Counted from the stretch's first letter, positions 42,286 through 52,878 are shown. The stretch is DNA of 64,000 nt from Ancylobacter polymorphus (GCF_030813495.1 NZ_JAUSUI010000009.1:62001-126000); one strand, 5' to 3'. Numbers and translations: made by a program. Notes: generated from the sequence alone by a model not told the origin.

Positions 42286-42573
42286 TCAGGGTCTATTGGC
42301 CGCCGCCTGTTCCAATATGCGCCGATAGCCTTCGCGCGATAGCCATTGCGCGCGTTCGAGATGGCTTTGCCAGCAACGGCGGGTGCGCAGTTCATCAGCG
42401 ACCGGATCGCGATGCAGCACGATTTGCGCGACTTCCTGCCATTCCGCGTTCTCTGCCTTGGCGTCCAGCAACCGCATGTACGTCACGAAATGCCGTTCGT
42501 CATAGGGCGTAATCGCATCGCCGGTCGGCGCTTCGTCATCCACGTCGGGATCGAGTTCGACAGGTGTTTTCAT
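42286..42573 (-). CDS. small DUF2285-type DNA-binding protein
   Basis: A 95-residue protein. After an acidic N-terminus (L-D-P-D-V-D-D-E-A-P) comes Y-D-E-R-H-F-V-T-Y-M-R-L-L-D-A and W-Q-E-V-A-Q-I-V-L-H-R-D-P, then S-H-L-E-R-A-Q-W-L-S-R-E-G-Y-R. This resembles short DUF2285 proteins common in alphaproteobacterial integrative elements. ATG at 42573 with an AGGGAG ribosome-binding site. It converges on the split regulator with a 13-bp gap. A regulatory role is inferred. Confidence 0.7.
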   Translation of the reverse strand: MKTPVELDPDVDDEAPTGDAITPYDERHFVTYMRLLDAKAENAEWQEVAQIVLHRDPVADELRTRRCWQSHLERAQWLSREGYRRILEQAAANRP

Positions 42574-43034
42574 CTTCACTCCCTCTACCTTTGGAGAGGG
42601 ATGGTCTGCGGTGCGCCCCCGCAAATATCCTCTCTGACTCCTGGTGATCGGGGAGTTAGTAACCGTGACTAGACGGCCCCATGGCCTTTAGTTCGAAGAA
42701 CCTGTTGCATACGCCACAGGCTCCCCGACCATAGGGTCAAGGAGTGTGGTGCCGTCACGGCCGGCACCAACCGCTAGTCAGGGGTTACTACGCCCCCGGA
42801 ACAGCGCGTCACTGCTCCTAGCCCACGCTTATCCGAAACGGGCGGAAAAGTCTCTCCCTATTCGGTGTAGCAGACGCCGAGCCGCTGAAAACTCTCATCT
42901 TTTCGGTCTCATAGGGGTGCCGCCAGCGCATAGGCGCAAATGCGGCACGCTACCCGCCGCCGATCCCTCGCCATGGTTCGCCTAGTTCCGGGGCCTAAAG
43001 CGCCCCGGAATCCACCAGAACCAAGGAGGGTTCC
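42574..43034. other. non-coding structured region of the island
   Basis: This 460-bp stretch has no convincing gene but several inverted repeats. TAGTAACCGTGACTAG (42657-42672) pairs with CTAGTCAGGGGTTACTA (42774-42790); CGGGGAG (42649-42655) pairs with CTCCCCG (42721-42727); and GGTGCCG/CGGCACC forms a hairpin at about 42748-42768. This could be a transfer or replication origin, a recombination accessory site or a structured RNA. Nothing decides between these. Confidence 0.45.
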
Positions 43035-43352
43035 ATGTGCACAGAGCGCCGCCGCGCCCGCAAGGGGCGACCGCGACAGTCGATCCCCGAACCACTTCCC
43101 GACGATCTGTTCGATTACGCCGACGATCCCACGCCGGACGGCCGGGCACAAGCTGCCGACGCGCCCCTTCTCGGCCCGGACGGCCAGAGGATGCGCGTAA
43201 CCGACGATTTGCCCGATGATGTTCCTGTCACCGAGGCCGAGATTGACGTGTTCGAGCGTTGGTTCGGCGATGTGTTCGACGAACTCTTGAACCCGAGAAA
43301 GCCGGATGACAGCTTGCATTTCCTATCACACACTGATAGGAAAAAGATGTGA
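43035..43352 (+). CDS. hypothetical protein upstream of the TumE/TumA pair
   Basis: A 105-residue, strongly acidic protein with a basic first ten residues and no recognised domain. The ATG at 43035 follows AAGGAGGG. Its stop overlaps the tumE start (GTGA), so it belongs to the operon leading to the recombinase. The last codons form one arm of a hairpin that includes the tumE ribosome-binding site. Confidence 0.6.
   Translation: MCTERRRARKGRPRQSIPEPLPDDLFDYADDPTPDGRAQAADAPLLGPDGQRMRVTDDLPDDVPVTEAEIDVFERWFGDVFDELLNPRKPDDSLHFLSHTDRKKM
43319..43343 (+). promoter_or_regulatory. hairpin covering the tumE ribosome-binding site
   Basis: A perfect 10-bp stem TTTCCTATCA/TGATAGGAAA with a CACAC loop ends six bases before the GTG of tumE. 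The AGGAAA in the right arm is the likely Shine-Dalgarno sequence. The same palindrome could be a DNA operator. Confidence 0.65.
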
Positions 43353-43702
43353 ACGCGGATCGTGATCCGAGCCTCGACACGCTTCTGGACCTCGACGGAC
43401 AGATGCTCTTTGTCGATCCCGAAGGCGGCTATTGGGTGAAGTTTGTCGTCACCCGCGTTCCGGCCTCGCCGGAAAAGCCGCACGGCCTCGATTATTCGCT
43501 CACGCTTCACGGGCCTTCGGGCGAACGGCTGGTCGGCTTCGATAACGCCCATCCGGTCGGCCGAGGCAGGAGGGGCGAGCCGATGGACCATAGGCATCGC
43601 CTCCAGACCGTGAAGCCTTACGCCTACGAGGATACGGCCACGCTGTTGGCCGACTTCTGGCAGGCGGTGGACGCGGTGTTGAAGGAGCGAGGTGCCCTAT
43701 GA
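43349..43702 (+). CDS. tumE: TumE-family toxin (DUF6516)
   Basis: A 117-residue protein with G-Q-M-L-F-V-D-P-E-G-G-Y-W-V-K-F, H-G-L-D-Y-S-L-T-L-H and D-H-R-H-R, then L-L-A-D-F-W, the pattern I know for DUF6516/TumE. Family toxins are small cytoplasmic proteins paired with an HTH antitoxin; the mode of action is unsettled. GTG start at 43349 with a sequestered ribosome-binding site. It overlaps tumA by four bases. Confidence 0.78.
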   Translation: MNADRDPSLDTLLDLDGQMLFVDPEGGYWVKFVVTRVPASPEKPHGLDYSLTLHGPSGERLVGFDNAHPVGRGRRGEPMDHRHRLQTVKPYAYEDTATLLADFWQAVDAVLKERGAL

Positions 43703-44093
43703 CCACATTGAAAGTCGGGATTGCCGACTATGAAGAAATGAAGGCCCGCACCATGCGGATTGCCAAGGGCGAGGAAAAGCCCGCGCCCGGCGATCCGAAG
43801 GTGTGGTTCACCTCGACCGAATCCTTCGCCAAGGTGCTGTCGGCAGGGAACCGCGAGTTGCTTCGCGTCATCGCCGAGAAAGCCCCGGCATCGCTGGAAG
43901 AACTGGCGGAAATCACCGGCCGGGCCGGTTCCAATCTGTCACGCACCCTCAAAACGATGGAGAGCTACGGCCTTGTGCGGCTTGAGCCGGGCCACGGCCG
44001 CAAGCTCGCGCCCAAGGTGGTCCATGACCGCGTGGAGCTGGCGCTGCCCCTGATCGACCGCCCCAAGGCGAAGAAGGCTATGGGAGACCGGCC

Positions 44094-44097
<4 letters not shown>
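43699..44097 (+). CDS. tumA: TumA-family HTH antitoxin/transcriptional regulator
   Basis: A 132-residue protein. Residues about 50-100 form a winged helix-turn-helix of the MarR/HVO_A0114 kind (L-L-R-V-I-A-E-K-A-P-A-S-L-E-E-L-A-E-I-T, N-L-S-R-T-L-K-T-M-E). It should neutralise TumE and repress the operon. It overlaps tumE upstream and the recombinase downstream by four bases each, so all four genes are probably translated together. Confidence 0.8.
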
Positions 44098-45799
<1,702 letters not shown>

Positions 45800-45917
45800 C
45801 TGGGCGCGAGGAATGCGCCTGTGCCGCGTCTTCATAATCGAAGCGCCGGCCCCCGGCAACGGGGGCGCGGGAGGTTTCATGGGGAGAGGGGGCGCAACCT
45901 CACGCCGGGAGCCCCGT

Positions 45918-47150
45918 CTATGCCGGGCGGGCGCCGGCGAGCAGCGCCCGGATTTGCGCGGGCAGGGCCGCCGCGCCGCCGGGATTGAGCTCCACACCCT
46001 CCGTGTCCGCCCGCAGCGCGGCGGCGAGGAGGTCGGCGACCAAAGCCATGTCGGACGCGCCGAGCCCCAGCGTCGCCATGAACTGTGTGCCGACCCGCAG
46101 CGCGCTGCGTTCCGGCCGGGTGATGTCGGGGCACAGGCCGATGATGATGCCGCTCTCCGCCAGTGCCGCCACCAGCCCGCGCGGTTCGGCCGAGGGCGCG
46201 ATGGGGATCAGCATCTGGTGCGTATGGCCCGCCTCCGGCGCGAGCACCGGCAGGCCGCGCGCGCGGCAGGCCTGCGCGAGGGCCGCCGTATTGGCGACGA
46301 TGCGGCGGGCATAATCGGCCGCCCCGGTGCGCATGGCGGTGAGCAGGCGCAGCAGCGGCGGCAGCAGGGCGGCGTTATAATTGGCGAGAAAGCGCGCATC
46401 CAGCAGCCGCGCCAGCGCCTCGCCCTGCGCCGGATCGCGGCCGAGGATCAGCCCGTGCGGCAGGCCGGGAAGGGTCTTGTAGGTCGAGGTGACAAGCACA
46501 TCGACGCCGGCCTCCAGCGGGTTGGGATAGGTGCCGCCGGCGATCAGCCCGGCGACATGCGAGGCGTCGAACACGGTGGTGGCGCCCACCGCCCGCGCCG
46601 CCGCGACCACGGGCGCGATGTCGTCCGCGCGTAGCATGACACTGCGCCCGAGCATGACGAGGCGCGGGCGCCGCGCTTCCACCCTCCCCGCCGCGCCTGT
46701 CGCATCGAGGCACAGGCCGGCGGCATCGAAGGGAAGTTCCTCGCAGGCGAGCCCGGCAAGCTCCGGCGTGCCGCCGCGCCGCTGGCTCAGATGCCCGCCC
46801 TGCGCCTTGTCAGGCGCCAGCATCAGGTCGCCCGGGCGGGCGAAGGCGTGGAACACCGCGAGATTGCACAGCGTCGCGCTCGGCAGGCGCGGCTCGGCCC
46901 AGGCGGCGTTGAACAGGGCGCAGGCCTCCTGCCGCACCGCCACCTCGAATTGCGAGACGATCTCGGTGCCGGGCTGCTCCTTGTCGAAGCTCGGCCCCAT
47001 GGAGGGCATGGCGCCGAGGCCCGGTGCAAAGGCCGCCAGCACGTCCGGGGAGGGCAGGTTGGCGCCGGCATAGAGCACCAGCCGCGCGCGGGTCAGCGTC
47101 TCGGCATGGCGGGCGGCGGCGGCGAAGAGTGCGTCATGGTCCGGGGTCAT
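45918..47150 (-). CDS. serine hydroxymethyltransferase-like PLP enzyme
   Basis: A 410-residue fold type I PLP protein of the SHMT family: [11 protein letters not shown] near the N-terminus, [22 protein letters not shown] and the lysine in [13 protein letters not shown]. In true GlyA this last motif reads T-T-T-H-K-T-L-R-G-P-R-G-G, so the histidine and several substrate residues differ. It is therefore likely to be a specialised paralogue rather than the housekeeping enzyme. No neighbouring gene reveals a pathway; moeB-like is divergent. Confidence 0.78.
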   Translation of the reverse strand: MTPDHDALFAAAARHAETLTRARLVLYAGANLPSPDVLAAFAPGLGAMPSMGPSFDKEQPGTEIVSQFEVAVRQEACALFNAAWAEPRLPSATLCNLAVFHAFARPGDLMLAPDKAQGGHLSQRRGGTPELAGLACEELPFDAAGLCLDATGAAGRVEARRPRLVMLGRSVMLRADDIAPVVAAARAVGATTVFDASHVAGLIAGGTYPNPLEAGVDVLVTSTYKTLPGLPHGLILGRDPAQGEALARLLDARFLANYNAALLPPLLRLLTAMRTGAADYARRIVANTAALAQACRARGLPVLAPEAGHTHQMLIPIAPSAEPRGLVAALAESGIIIGLCPDITRPERSALRVGTQFMATLGLGASDMALVADLLAAALRADTEGVELNPGGAAALPAQIRALLAGARPA

Positions 47151-47243
47151 GGAACGGAGATAGCCGCTAATCGCCGCGCGGCCAATGCGGCCTCGCCACG
47201 CAGAGTGTGGCGGGCGGGCGGCGGGTTGTTATATAGCTCGGCC

Positions 47244-48092
47244 ATGACAGACACACCCGCCGCCTCTGCCCCGCCGCCGCGCGCGCCGCTGTTCTCCCCC
47301 GAGGAGGTGGAGCGCTATGCCCGCCATCTCGTGCTCGCTGAAATCGGCGGGCCGGGCCAGCAGATGCTGAAAAAGGCGCGAATGCTGGTCGTGGGCGCGG
47401 GCGGGCTCGGCGCGCCGGCGCTGATGTATCTCGCCGCTGCCGGGGTCGGCCATCTCACCGTCATCGACGATGACGAGGTGTCGCTGTCCAATCTGCAGCG
47501 TCAGGTCATCCACACGACCCAGGCCATCGGCCGGCGCAAGACCGACAGCGCGGGCGCGTTCATCGCCGCGCTCAACCCGCATGTGGGGTTCGAGGGGATC
47601 ACGGCCCGGCTCACCGCGGAAAATGCGCTGGGGCTGGTGGGCGCGGCCGATGTGGTGATCGACGGTTCGGACAATTTCGCCACCCGCTATCTCGTCTCGG
47701 ATGCCTGCGCGCTGGCCGGCGTGCCGCTGGTCTCCGCTGCGCTGGGCCGTTTCGACGCCACGGTGACGACGCTGCGCCCGCATGAGAAGGCGGCAGACGG
47801 CACGCCGAACCCGACCTATCGCTGCCTGTTCCCGGAGCCGCCGCCGGCGGGGCTGGTGCCCAGCTGCGCCGAGGCCGGCATTCTCGGCGCGGTGGCCGGG
47901 GTGGCCGGCACGCTGGTGGCACTGGAGGCGGTGCGCGCCGTGGTCGGCTTCGGCGAGGGGCTGGTTGGGCGGCTGCTGATGATCGACACGCTCACCATGC
48001 GCTTCGAGACGCTGAGCTATGGCTGGGACCCGGACAACCCGCTGACCGGGGAGAACCCGACGATCCGCGATTTGTCGGGGCACGCGGGCTGA
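47244..48092 (+). CDS. MoeB/ThiF-family adenylyltransferase
   Basis: A 282-residue E1-like protein. R-Y-A-R-H-L-V-L-A-E-I-G-G-P-G-Q opens the domain, followed by the ATP motif V-V-G-A-G-G-L-G-A-P, D-D-D-E-V-S-L-S-N-L-Q-R-Q, D-G-S-D-N-F-A-T-R-Y and the late R-C-L-F-P-E ... S-C-A-E-A-G-I-L-G. These proteins adenylate the C-terminus of a small sulfur carrier such as MoaD or ThiS. There is no rhodanese domain. MoeB, needed for the molybdopterin of nitrate reductase, is the likeliest role, but ThiF cannot be excluded. Confidence 0.85.
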   Translation: MTDTPAASAPPPRAPLFSPEEVERYARHLVLAEIGGPGQQMLKKARMLVVGAGGLGAPALMYLAAAGVGHLTVIDDDEVSLSNLQRQVIHTTQAIGRRKTDSAGAFIAALNPHVGFEGITARLTAENALGLVGAADVVIDGSDNFATRYLVSDACALAGVPLVSAALGRFDATVTTLRPHEKAADGTPNPTYRCLFPEPPPAGLVPSCAEAGILGAVAGVAGTLVALEAVRAVVGFGEGLVGRLLMIDTLTMRFETLSYGWDPDNPLTGENPTIRDLSGHAG

Positions 48093-48125
48093 CGGGCGGC
48101 GGGCTCCGCATGGCCTCAAGGGGCC

Positions 48126-48224
48126 GTCATCCCGGCCGAGCGTAGCGAGAGCCGGGATCGGGGTTATCGTTGCGCGCGATCATGCGGCGCGATCCCGGAT
48201 CGGCCTTCAGTCGTCCGGGATGAC
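48126..48224. repeat. dispersed palindromic repeat (RPE/REP-like)
   Basis: The outer arms GTCATCCCGG (48126-48135) and CCGGGATGAC (48215-48224) enclose further palindromic parts, including GCGTAGCGAGAGCCGGGATC. The left third matches an inverted copy at 60584-60619. It lies between two gene ends. Confidence 0.7.
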
Positions 48225-48307
48225 AACGTGCCGGACGAAGGGGTCGCGGCATGCTCAGGTGCGCGCGGCGTCCTCGACGCGCGCAGGCGCCCGCCCTCAG
48301 TCCCGCC

Positions 48308-49309
48308 CTACAGCATCGCCGGCAGCACCCGGTCGGGCGGGCGGTGGCCGTCCATGAACGCCTTGATGTTGACGATCACCTTCTCGCCGGTGTCGACGCG
48401 GGCCTCCACCGTGGCCGAGCCCATATGCGGCAGCAGCACCACCTTGCCGGCGCGGGCGAGCTTGAGCAGCTTCGGGCTCACCGCCGGCTCGCGCTCGAAC
48501 ACGTCGAGCCCGGCTCCGGCGATCTCGCCCTGCTCGATCATGCGGATCAGCGCATGCTCGTCGATCACCTCGCCGCGCGCGGTATTGACGATATAGGCGT
48601 CGCGCCGCACCAGCTTCAGCCGGCGGGCGGAGAGCAGGTGGAAGGTGGCCGGCGTGTGCGGGCAATTGATGGAGAGAATGTCCATCCGCGCCAGCATCTG
48701 GTCGAGGCTGTCCCAATAGGTCGCTTCCAGATCTTCCTCGATCTGCGCGGGGAGGGGGCGGCGGTTGTGGTAGTGGATCTGCAGGCCGAAGGCGCGGGCG
48801 CGGCGCGCCACCGCCTGGCCGATGCGCCCCATGCCGATGATGCCGAGCCGCTTGCCCCAGATGCGGTGGCCCAGCATCCAGGTCGGCGACCAGCCGGGCC
48901 AGGCGCCGTCATCGCTGGTGATCAGCGCCGCCCCCTCGGTGAGCCGGCGCGGCACGGCGAGAATCAGCGCCATGGTCATGTCGGCGGTGTCCTCGGTGAG
49001 GACGCCGGGCGTGTTGGTGATGGTGATGCCGCGCTCGGTGGCGGCGGTGACATCGATATGATCGACGCCATTGCCGAAATTGGCGATCAGCTTGAGGTTC
49101 GGCCCCGCCGCCTCGATGACGCGGGCGTCGATGCGGTCGCAAATGGCCGGCACCAGCACATCGGCGGTGGCGACGGCCTCCGCGAGCGCGGCCTGGCTCA
49201 TCGGCACGTCGTCGACATTGAGCCGCGCATCGAACAATTCGCGCATGCGGGTTTCGATCTTGTCGGGCAGCTTTCGTGTCACGACGACCAGCGGCTTCCT
49301 GCGGGCCAT
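48308..49309 (-). CDS. D-2-hydroxyacid dehydrogenase (glyoxylate/hydroxypyruvate reductase-like)
   Basis: A 333-residue member of the D-isomer-specific family. The NAD(P) motif is G-I-I-G-M-G-R-I-G-Q-A-V followed by N-R-R, which favours NADP. The catalytic arginine lies in N-T-A-R-G, the histidine in L-L-P-H-M-G-S-A-T, and A-N-F-G-N-G-V-D-H-I-D is the usual substrate loop. The likely substrates are glyoxylate or hydroxypyruvate. The ATG at 49309 was chosen because the preceding 38 codons do not fit the family. Confidence 0.88.
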   Translation of the reverse strand: MARRKPLVVVTRKLPDKIETRMRELFDARLNVDDVPMSQAALAEAVATADVLVPAICDRIDARVIEAAGPNLKLIANFGNGVDHIDVTAATERGITITNTPGVLTEDTADMTMALILAVPRRLTEGAALITSDDGAWPGWSPTWMLGHRIWGKRLGIIGMGRIGQAVARRARAFGLQIHYHNRRPLPAQIEEDLEATYWDSLDQMLARMDILSINCPHTPATFHLLSARRLKLVRRDAYIVNTARGEVIDEHALIRMIEQGEIAGAGLDVFEREPAVSPKLLKLARAGKVVLLPHMGSATVEARVDTGEKVIVNIKAFMDGHRPPDRVLPAML

Positions 49310-49507
49310 GTTGCTCCCCGTACAAATCACCGTGGCGATCAAGCTCCCGTTAACGCTACGGGCCCCACACTTGCGCCAAAACCGGGCGAGCCGTTCCTTA
49401 GCAGACAGGTCCGGGAAACACAAAAATGCACCGATTGGCGGTGCAGGCGTGTTTCCACGATCGCGCTGCGCGACAGCGCCGCCCGATGGCGAAGGATGAT
49501 TGAGACG

Positions 49508-50107
49508 ATGCGTGACAACAAGCTTCGAGGCCGAACGAAGCTGCCGATGACGATTGCCGTGCTGGCCGGTCTGGCCTCACTGTCCACCTCACTGCACTCA
49601 CCGGTCATGGCGCAGGAGGCGGCGCAGGAGGGGGTGAAGGACGCCGCGCCGGCCGACGCGGCGGGGCCGGTGGGGCGCACCAGCGGCCTGCCCGTGCCGC
49701 GTTTCGTCAGCCTCAAGGCCGACAAGGTGAATGTGCGCTCCGGCCCCACCCGCGACCATGGCGTCGCCTGGGTGTTCACGCGCGCCGGACTACCCGTTGA
49801 AATCACAGCCGAATTCGAGACCTGGCGGCGCATCCGCGACGCCGACGGCGCCGAGGGCTGGGTGTATCATTCCATGCTGTCGGGCCGGCGCACCGCGCTG
49901 GTCAATCCGTGGAAGTCCGGCGAGGAAGTCTCCCTCTATGCCGAACCTACCGCCAAGTCGCCCGTCCGCGCCCGGCTGGAAGCCGGCGTGCTCGGCAAGG
50001 TCGAGCATTGCGACGGCAAATGGTGCCGCTTCTTCGACAATGGCTTCGACGGTTTCATCGAGCAGGAGCGCCTCTGGGGCGTCTATCCCGGCGAGAAATT
50101 GGAGTAG
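49508..50107 (+). CDS. secreted SH3-domain protein
   Basis: A 199-residue protein with a signal peptide ending at V-M-A-Q and a low-complexity linker, then two bacterial SH3 (SH3b) repeats: V-S-L-K-A-D-K-V-N-V-R-S-G-P and V-S-L-Y-A-E-P. Such domains usually bind peptidoglycan peptides. Y-H-S-M-L-S-G-R-R-T and W-C-R-F-F are typical of the alphaproteobacterial family. An ATG four codons upstream is also possible. Confidence 0.85.
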   Translation: MRDNKLRGRTKLPMTIAVLAGLASLSTSLHSPVMAQEAAQEGVKDAAPADAAGPVGRTSGLPVPRFVSLKADKVNVRSGPTRDHGVAWVFTRAGLPVEITAEFETWRRIRDADGAEGWVYHSMLSGRRTALVNPWKSGEEVSLYAEPTAKSPVRARLEAGVLGKVEHCDGKWCRFFDNGFDGFIEQERLWGVYPGEKLE

Positions 50108-50132
50108 GGGTAAGGCGTTAGGCATTGCTGCC

Positions 50133-50984
50133 TCAGGCGAAACGACGCGCGCCCGCCACGCAGAGCACGACGAGCAGCGTCGCCGCGATCATGGTTGCCG
50201 AGACCTGCTCGCCCACCAAGAGTGCCGCCAAAGCCAGCCCGAAGAAGGGCTGAAGCAGCTGCAGCTGGCCCACCGCCGCGATGCCGCCCAGCGCGAGCCC
50301 GCGATACCAGAAGACGAATCCGACCAGCATGCTGAACACCGAGACATAGGCGAGGCCCGCCCAGGCGGCCACGCTCACCGGCGCCAGCGTGCCCGGCCGC
50401 GTTGCTACCGCCACCGCCAGCATCAGCGGCAGCGCCAGAAGCAGCGCCCAGGAAATCACCTGCCAGCCGCCGAGACGGCGCGATAGTTTGGCGCCTTCGG
50501 CATAGCCGAGCCCGCACAGCAGCACCGCGCCAACCATGAGCAGGTCGCCAACAACCGAGCTCGGCACTCCATTGCCCAGCGCGAAGCCCGCGACGGTGGC
50601 CGCCCCGACGACGGAGAACAGCCAGAAGGCCGGCTTCGGCCGCTCGCCGCCGCGGAGCACGCCGAACAGCGCCGTCGCCAGCGGCAGCAGCCCGATGAAG
50701 ACGATGGAGCGCGCGGCGGTGATGTGTTCCAGTGCCAGGGCGGTGAGCAGGGGAAACCCGATCACTACCCCGGCCGCCACCACCGTCAGCGGCCCGATAT
50801 CGGCGCGTGCGGGCCGCTTCTGCGGCAGCAGGAGCAGCAAGCCGGCGCCCAGCAATGCGGCGATGACCGCGCGCGCGGAAGTGAGGAACAGCGGCGTGAA
50901 GCCGCTGACGGCGATGCGCGTCGCCGGCAGCGAGCCGCTGAAGATGACCACGCCGATCAGTCCGCTCCACCATCCACGCGCCAC
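50133..50984 (-). CDS. EamA/DMT-family metabolite exporter
   Basis: A 283-residue protein with ten hydrophobic segments in two EamA repeats (first beginning near residue 5, second near residue 145), typical of the drug/metabolite transporter family. The divergent MocR-type gene beside it, separated by 85 bp, is probably its regulator; such pairs are common. The substrate may be an amino acid or a related compound. Confidence 0.88.
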   Translation of the reverse strand: MARGWWSGLIGVVIFSGSLPATRIAVSGFTPLFLTSARAVIAALLGAGLLLLLPQKRPARADIGPLTVVAAGVVIGFPLLTALALEHITAARSIVFIGLLPLATALFGVLRGGERPKPAFWLFSVVGAATVAGFALGNGVPSSVVGDLLMVGAVLLCGLGYAEGAKLSRRLGGWQVISWALLLALPLMLAVAVATRPGTLAPVSVAAWAGLAYVSVFSMLVGFVFWYRGLALGGIAAVGQLQLLQPFFGLALAALLVGEQVSATMIAATLLVVLCVAGARRFA

Positions 50985-51045
50985 ATCAGGCTCCTTTTCT
51001 CGACAGCTCTCCTCCTAAGCGTGGAAGGATGGCGCTGACAGCCAC

Positions 51046-51087
51046 GGTTCCGTATGATGGAGCCGAACAGTGAGGGCATACGGAGCC
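51046..51087. promoter_or_regulatory. candidate MocR operator
   Basis: GGTTCCGTATG (51046-51056) and CATACGGAGCC (51077-51087) form an inverted repeat with one mismatch, and CCATAC recurs just after. It lies between the divergent EamA and MocR genes and reaches into the start of the latter. Confidence 0.55.
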
Positions 51088-52494
51088 ATACAGTTGATGC
51101 CGCCCGAGATTCTAACGGCTCCGCCAGCCGGGCGCACGGAAATGGTGATGCTCGCGATCCGGCGCCTGATCGCCAGCCAGTCCCTGCTGCCAGGGGACAA
51201 GCTGCCTTCCATCCGCAAGCTGGCGCGGGAGAAGGCGGTTTCGCCCTCCACCGTGGTCGAGGCCTATGACCGTCTCGCCGCCGAGGGGCTGATCCGCCCC
51301 CGCGCCGGATCGGGGTTTTATGTCGCGGCCGGCGCCCCGCCCGGGCGGGCGGGCGATACGCACGCGCCGCTCGACCGCGCCGTCGATCCTTTCTGGGTCT
51401 CGCGACAATCCCTGGACGCCGGGAGGGAGACGCTCCGGCCCGGCTGCGGCTGGCTCCCGCCGGCCTGGATGCCGCTCGCCGCCATCCGCCGTGCGCTGCG
51501 CGCGACGGCAAAGACGGCCGATGCCACGCTGGTGGAATACGGTTCCACCCGCGGCTCACCGGCTTTGCGCCGGCTGCTGGTCCGCCCCTTCGCCGCCGAG
51601 GGCATCGAGGCCGGGCCGGAAGATGTGCTGCTGACCAGTTCCGGCACGCAGGCCATCGACCTCATCTGCCGGCACCTGCTGCGGCCGGGCGATGCGGTGC
51701 TGGTGGACGACCCCTGCTATTTCAATTTTCGCGCGCTGCTGCAGGCACATGCGGTGCGCATTGTCGGCGTACCCTATACACCTTCCGGTCCCGACATAAG
51801 CCGGTTCGAGGAGGCGCTCGCCCTCCACCGGCCGCGCCTCTATCTCACCAATGCCGCGCTGCATAACCCCACGGGCGCCAGCCTGTCGCCGCGCGCCGCC
51901 CATCAGCTTCTGGCCGCGGCGGCCGCTCATGACCTCACCATCGTCGAGGACGAGATCTTCGCCGATTTCGAGCCGGAACGCTCGGTGCGCCTTGCCGCCC
52001 TCGACGGGTTGAACCGGGTGATCCGGGTCGGCAGCTTCTCCAAGACGCTCTCGGCGTCGATCCGCTGCGGCTACATCGCCGCCCGGCCGGACCTCGCCGA
52101 GGCACTGGTCGACCTGCAACTGGCGACGGGCTTTGGCGGCCCGAGTCCGCTTGCCGCCGAACTGGTGTTCCGCACCCTCAGCGACGGCAGCTATTACCGT
52201 CATCTCAGCAGCCTTCAGGGCCGGCTGACGCGCCGCCGCCGCGAGGCCATCGCCGCGCTGGCCACATGCGACGTGCATCCGTGGACGCTGCCTCGGGGCG
52301 GCTTCTATCTCTGGTGCCGGCTTCCGCGTGCCACCGATGCGTCCGAACTCGCGCAGCGTGGGCTGCGGGAAGGCATGGTCCTTGCGCCGGGCAATGTCTT
52401 CAGCGTCAGCCGGACGGCGGCGGATTTCATGCGCTTCAACGTTACCCAGATGCCTTCCGAGGTCCTGGCCTTTCTGCGGCGCGCGCTTGGATAA
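51070..52494 (+). CDS. MocR/PdxR-type transcriptional regulator (GntR HTH plus aminotransferase domain)
   Basis: A 474-residue protein. Residues about 18-85 are a GntR winged helix (L-P-S-I-R-K-L-A-R-E-K-A-V-S-P-S-T-V-V-E-A-Y-D-R-L). The rest is a class I aminotransferase-like domain with the PLP lysine in S-F-S-K-T-L-S-A-S and H-N-P-T-G. These proteins sense PLP or an amino-acid adduct and control nearby genes. GTG at 51070 has a GGAG site eight bases before it; the ATG at 51097 is an alternative. Confidence 0.9.
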   Translation: MRAYGAIQLMPPEILTAPPAGRTEMVMLAIRRLIASQSLLPGDKLPSIRKLAREKAVSPSTVVEAYDRLAAEGLIRPRAGSGFYVAAGAPPGRAGDTHAPLDRAVDPFWVSRQSLDAGRETLRPGCGWLPPAWMPLAAIRRALRATAKTADATLVEYGSTRGSPALRRLLVRPFAAEGIEAGPEDVLLTSSGTQAIDLICRHLLRPGDAVLVDDPCYFNFRALLQAHAVRIVGVPYTPSGPDISRFEEALALHRPRLYLTNAALHNPTGASLSPRAAHQLLAAAAAHDLTIVEDEIFADFEPERSVRLAALDGLNRVIRVGSFSKTLSASIRCGYIAARPDLAEALVDLQLATGFGGPSPLAAELVFRTLSDGSYYRHLSSLQGRLTRRRREAIAALATCDVHPWTLPRGGFYLWCRLPRATDASELAQRGLREGMVLAPGNVFSVSRTAADFMRFNVTQMPSEVLAFLRRALG

Positions 52495-52619
52495 GGAAAT
52501 CGCCGTCCGGCGCATCGCTCAGTTGCCATGATGTCGGCATTCCCTCGGCGTTGGCATCGCCGCTGCCAGCAAATGCGTCAAAACAAGTGTTGGATGCGAA
52601 CGGGCGGCGTCAGGCGTTG

Positions 52620-52725
52620 GACGGTGTTGATGCCGCCGGCGGAAAGTGCGTCTCCCGTGACCTCGTTTGGGCCTATGCGAAGGGCGTCACCCTGGACTTC
52701 TCCCGGCCTGGTAAGCCCGCCGCCG
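52620..52725 (+). pseudogene. IS3-family transposase remnant (OrfB integrase core fragment)
   Basis: A short stretch reads V-S-R-D-L-V-W-A-Y-A-K-G-V-T-L-D-F-S-R-P-G-K-P, which is the conserved part of the DDE core before the catalytic glutamate in IS3-family OrfB proteins. The flanks have lost the frame. No inverted repeats remain. The rest of 52495-52878 holds no gene. Confidence 0.7.
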
Positions 52726-52878
52726 TGATGAAGGCCGGGAACTCCAGCCTCCGGCGGTCCAAAAATGGTCTCGGATCAACGAAACTTAGGCTTCGCTTCT
52801 AAGTCGGAGGAAAAAGGTCTCAGGTCAACCGGGCTCAGCATATCGCGGCCCGGCTGGGGCGCGACCCGCGGCTCCGGC

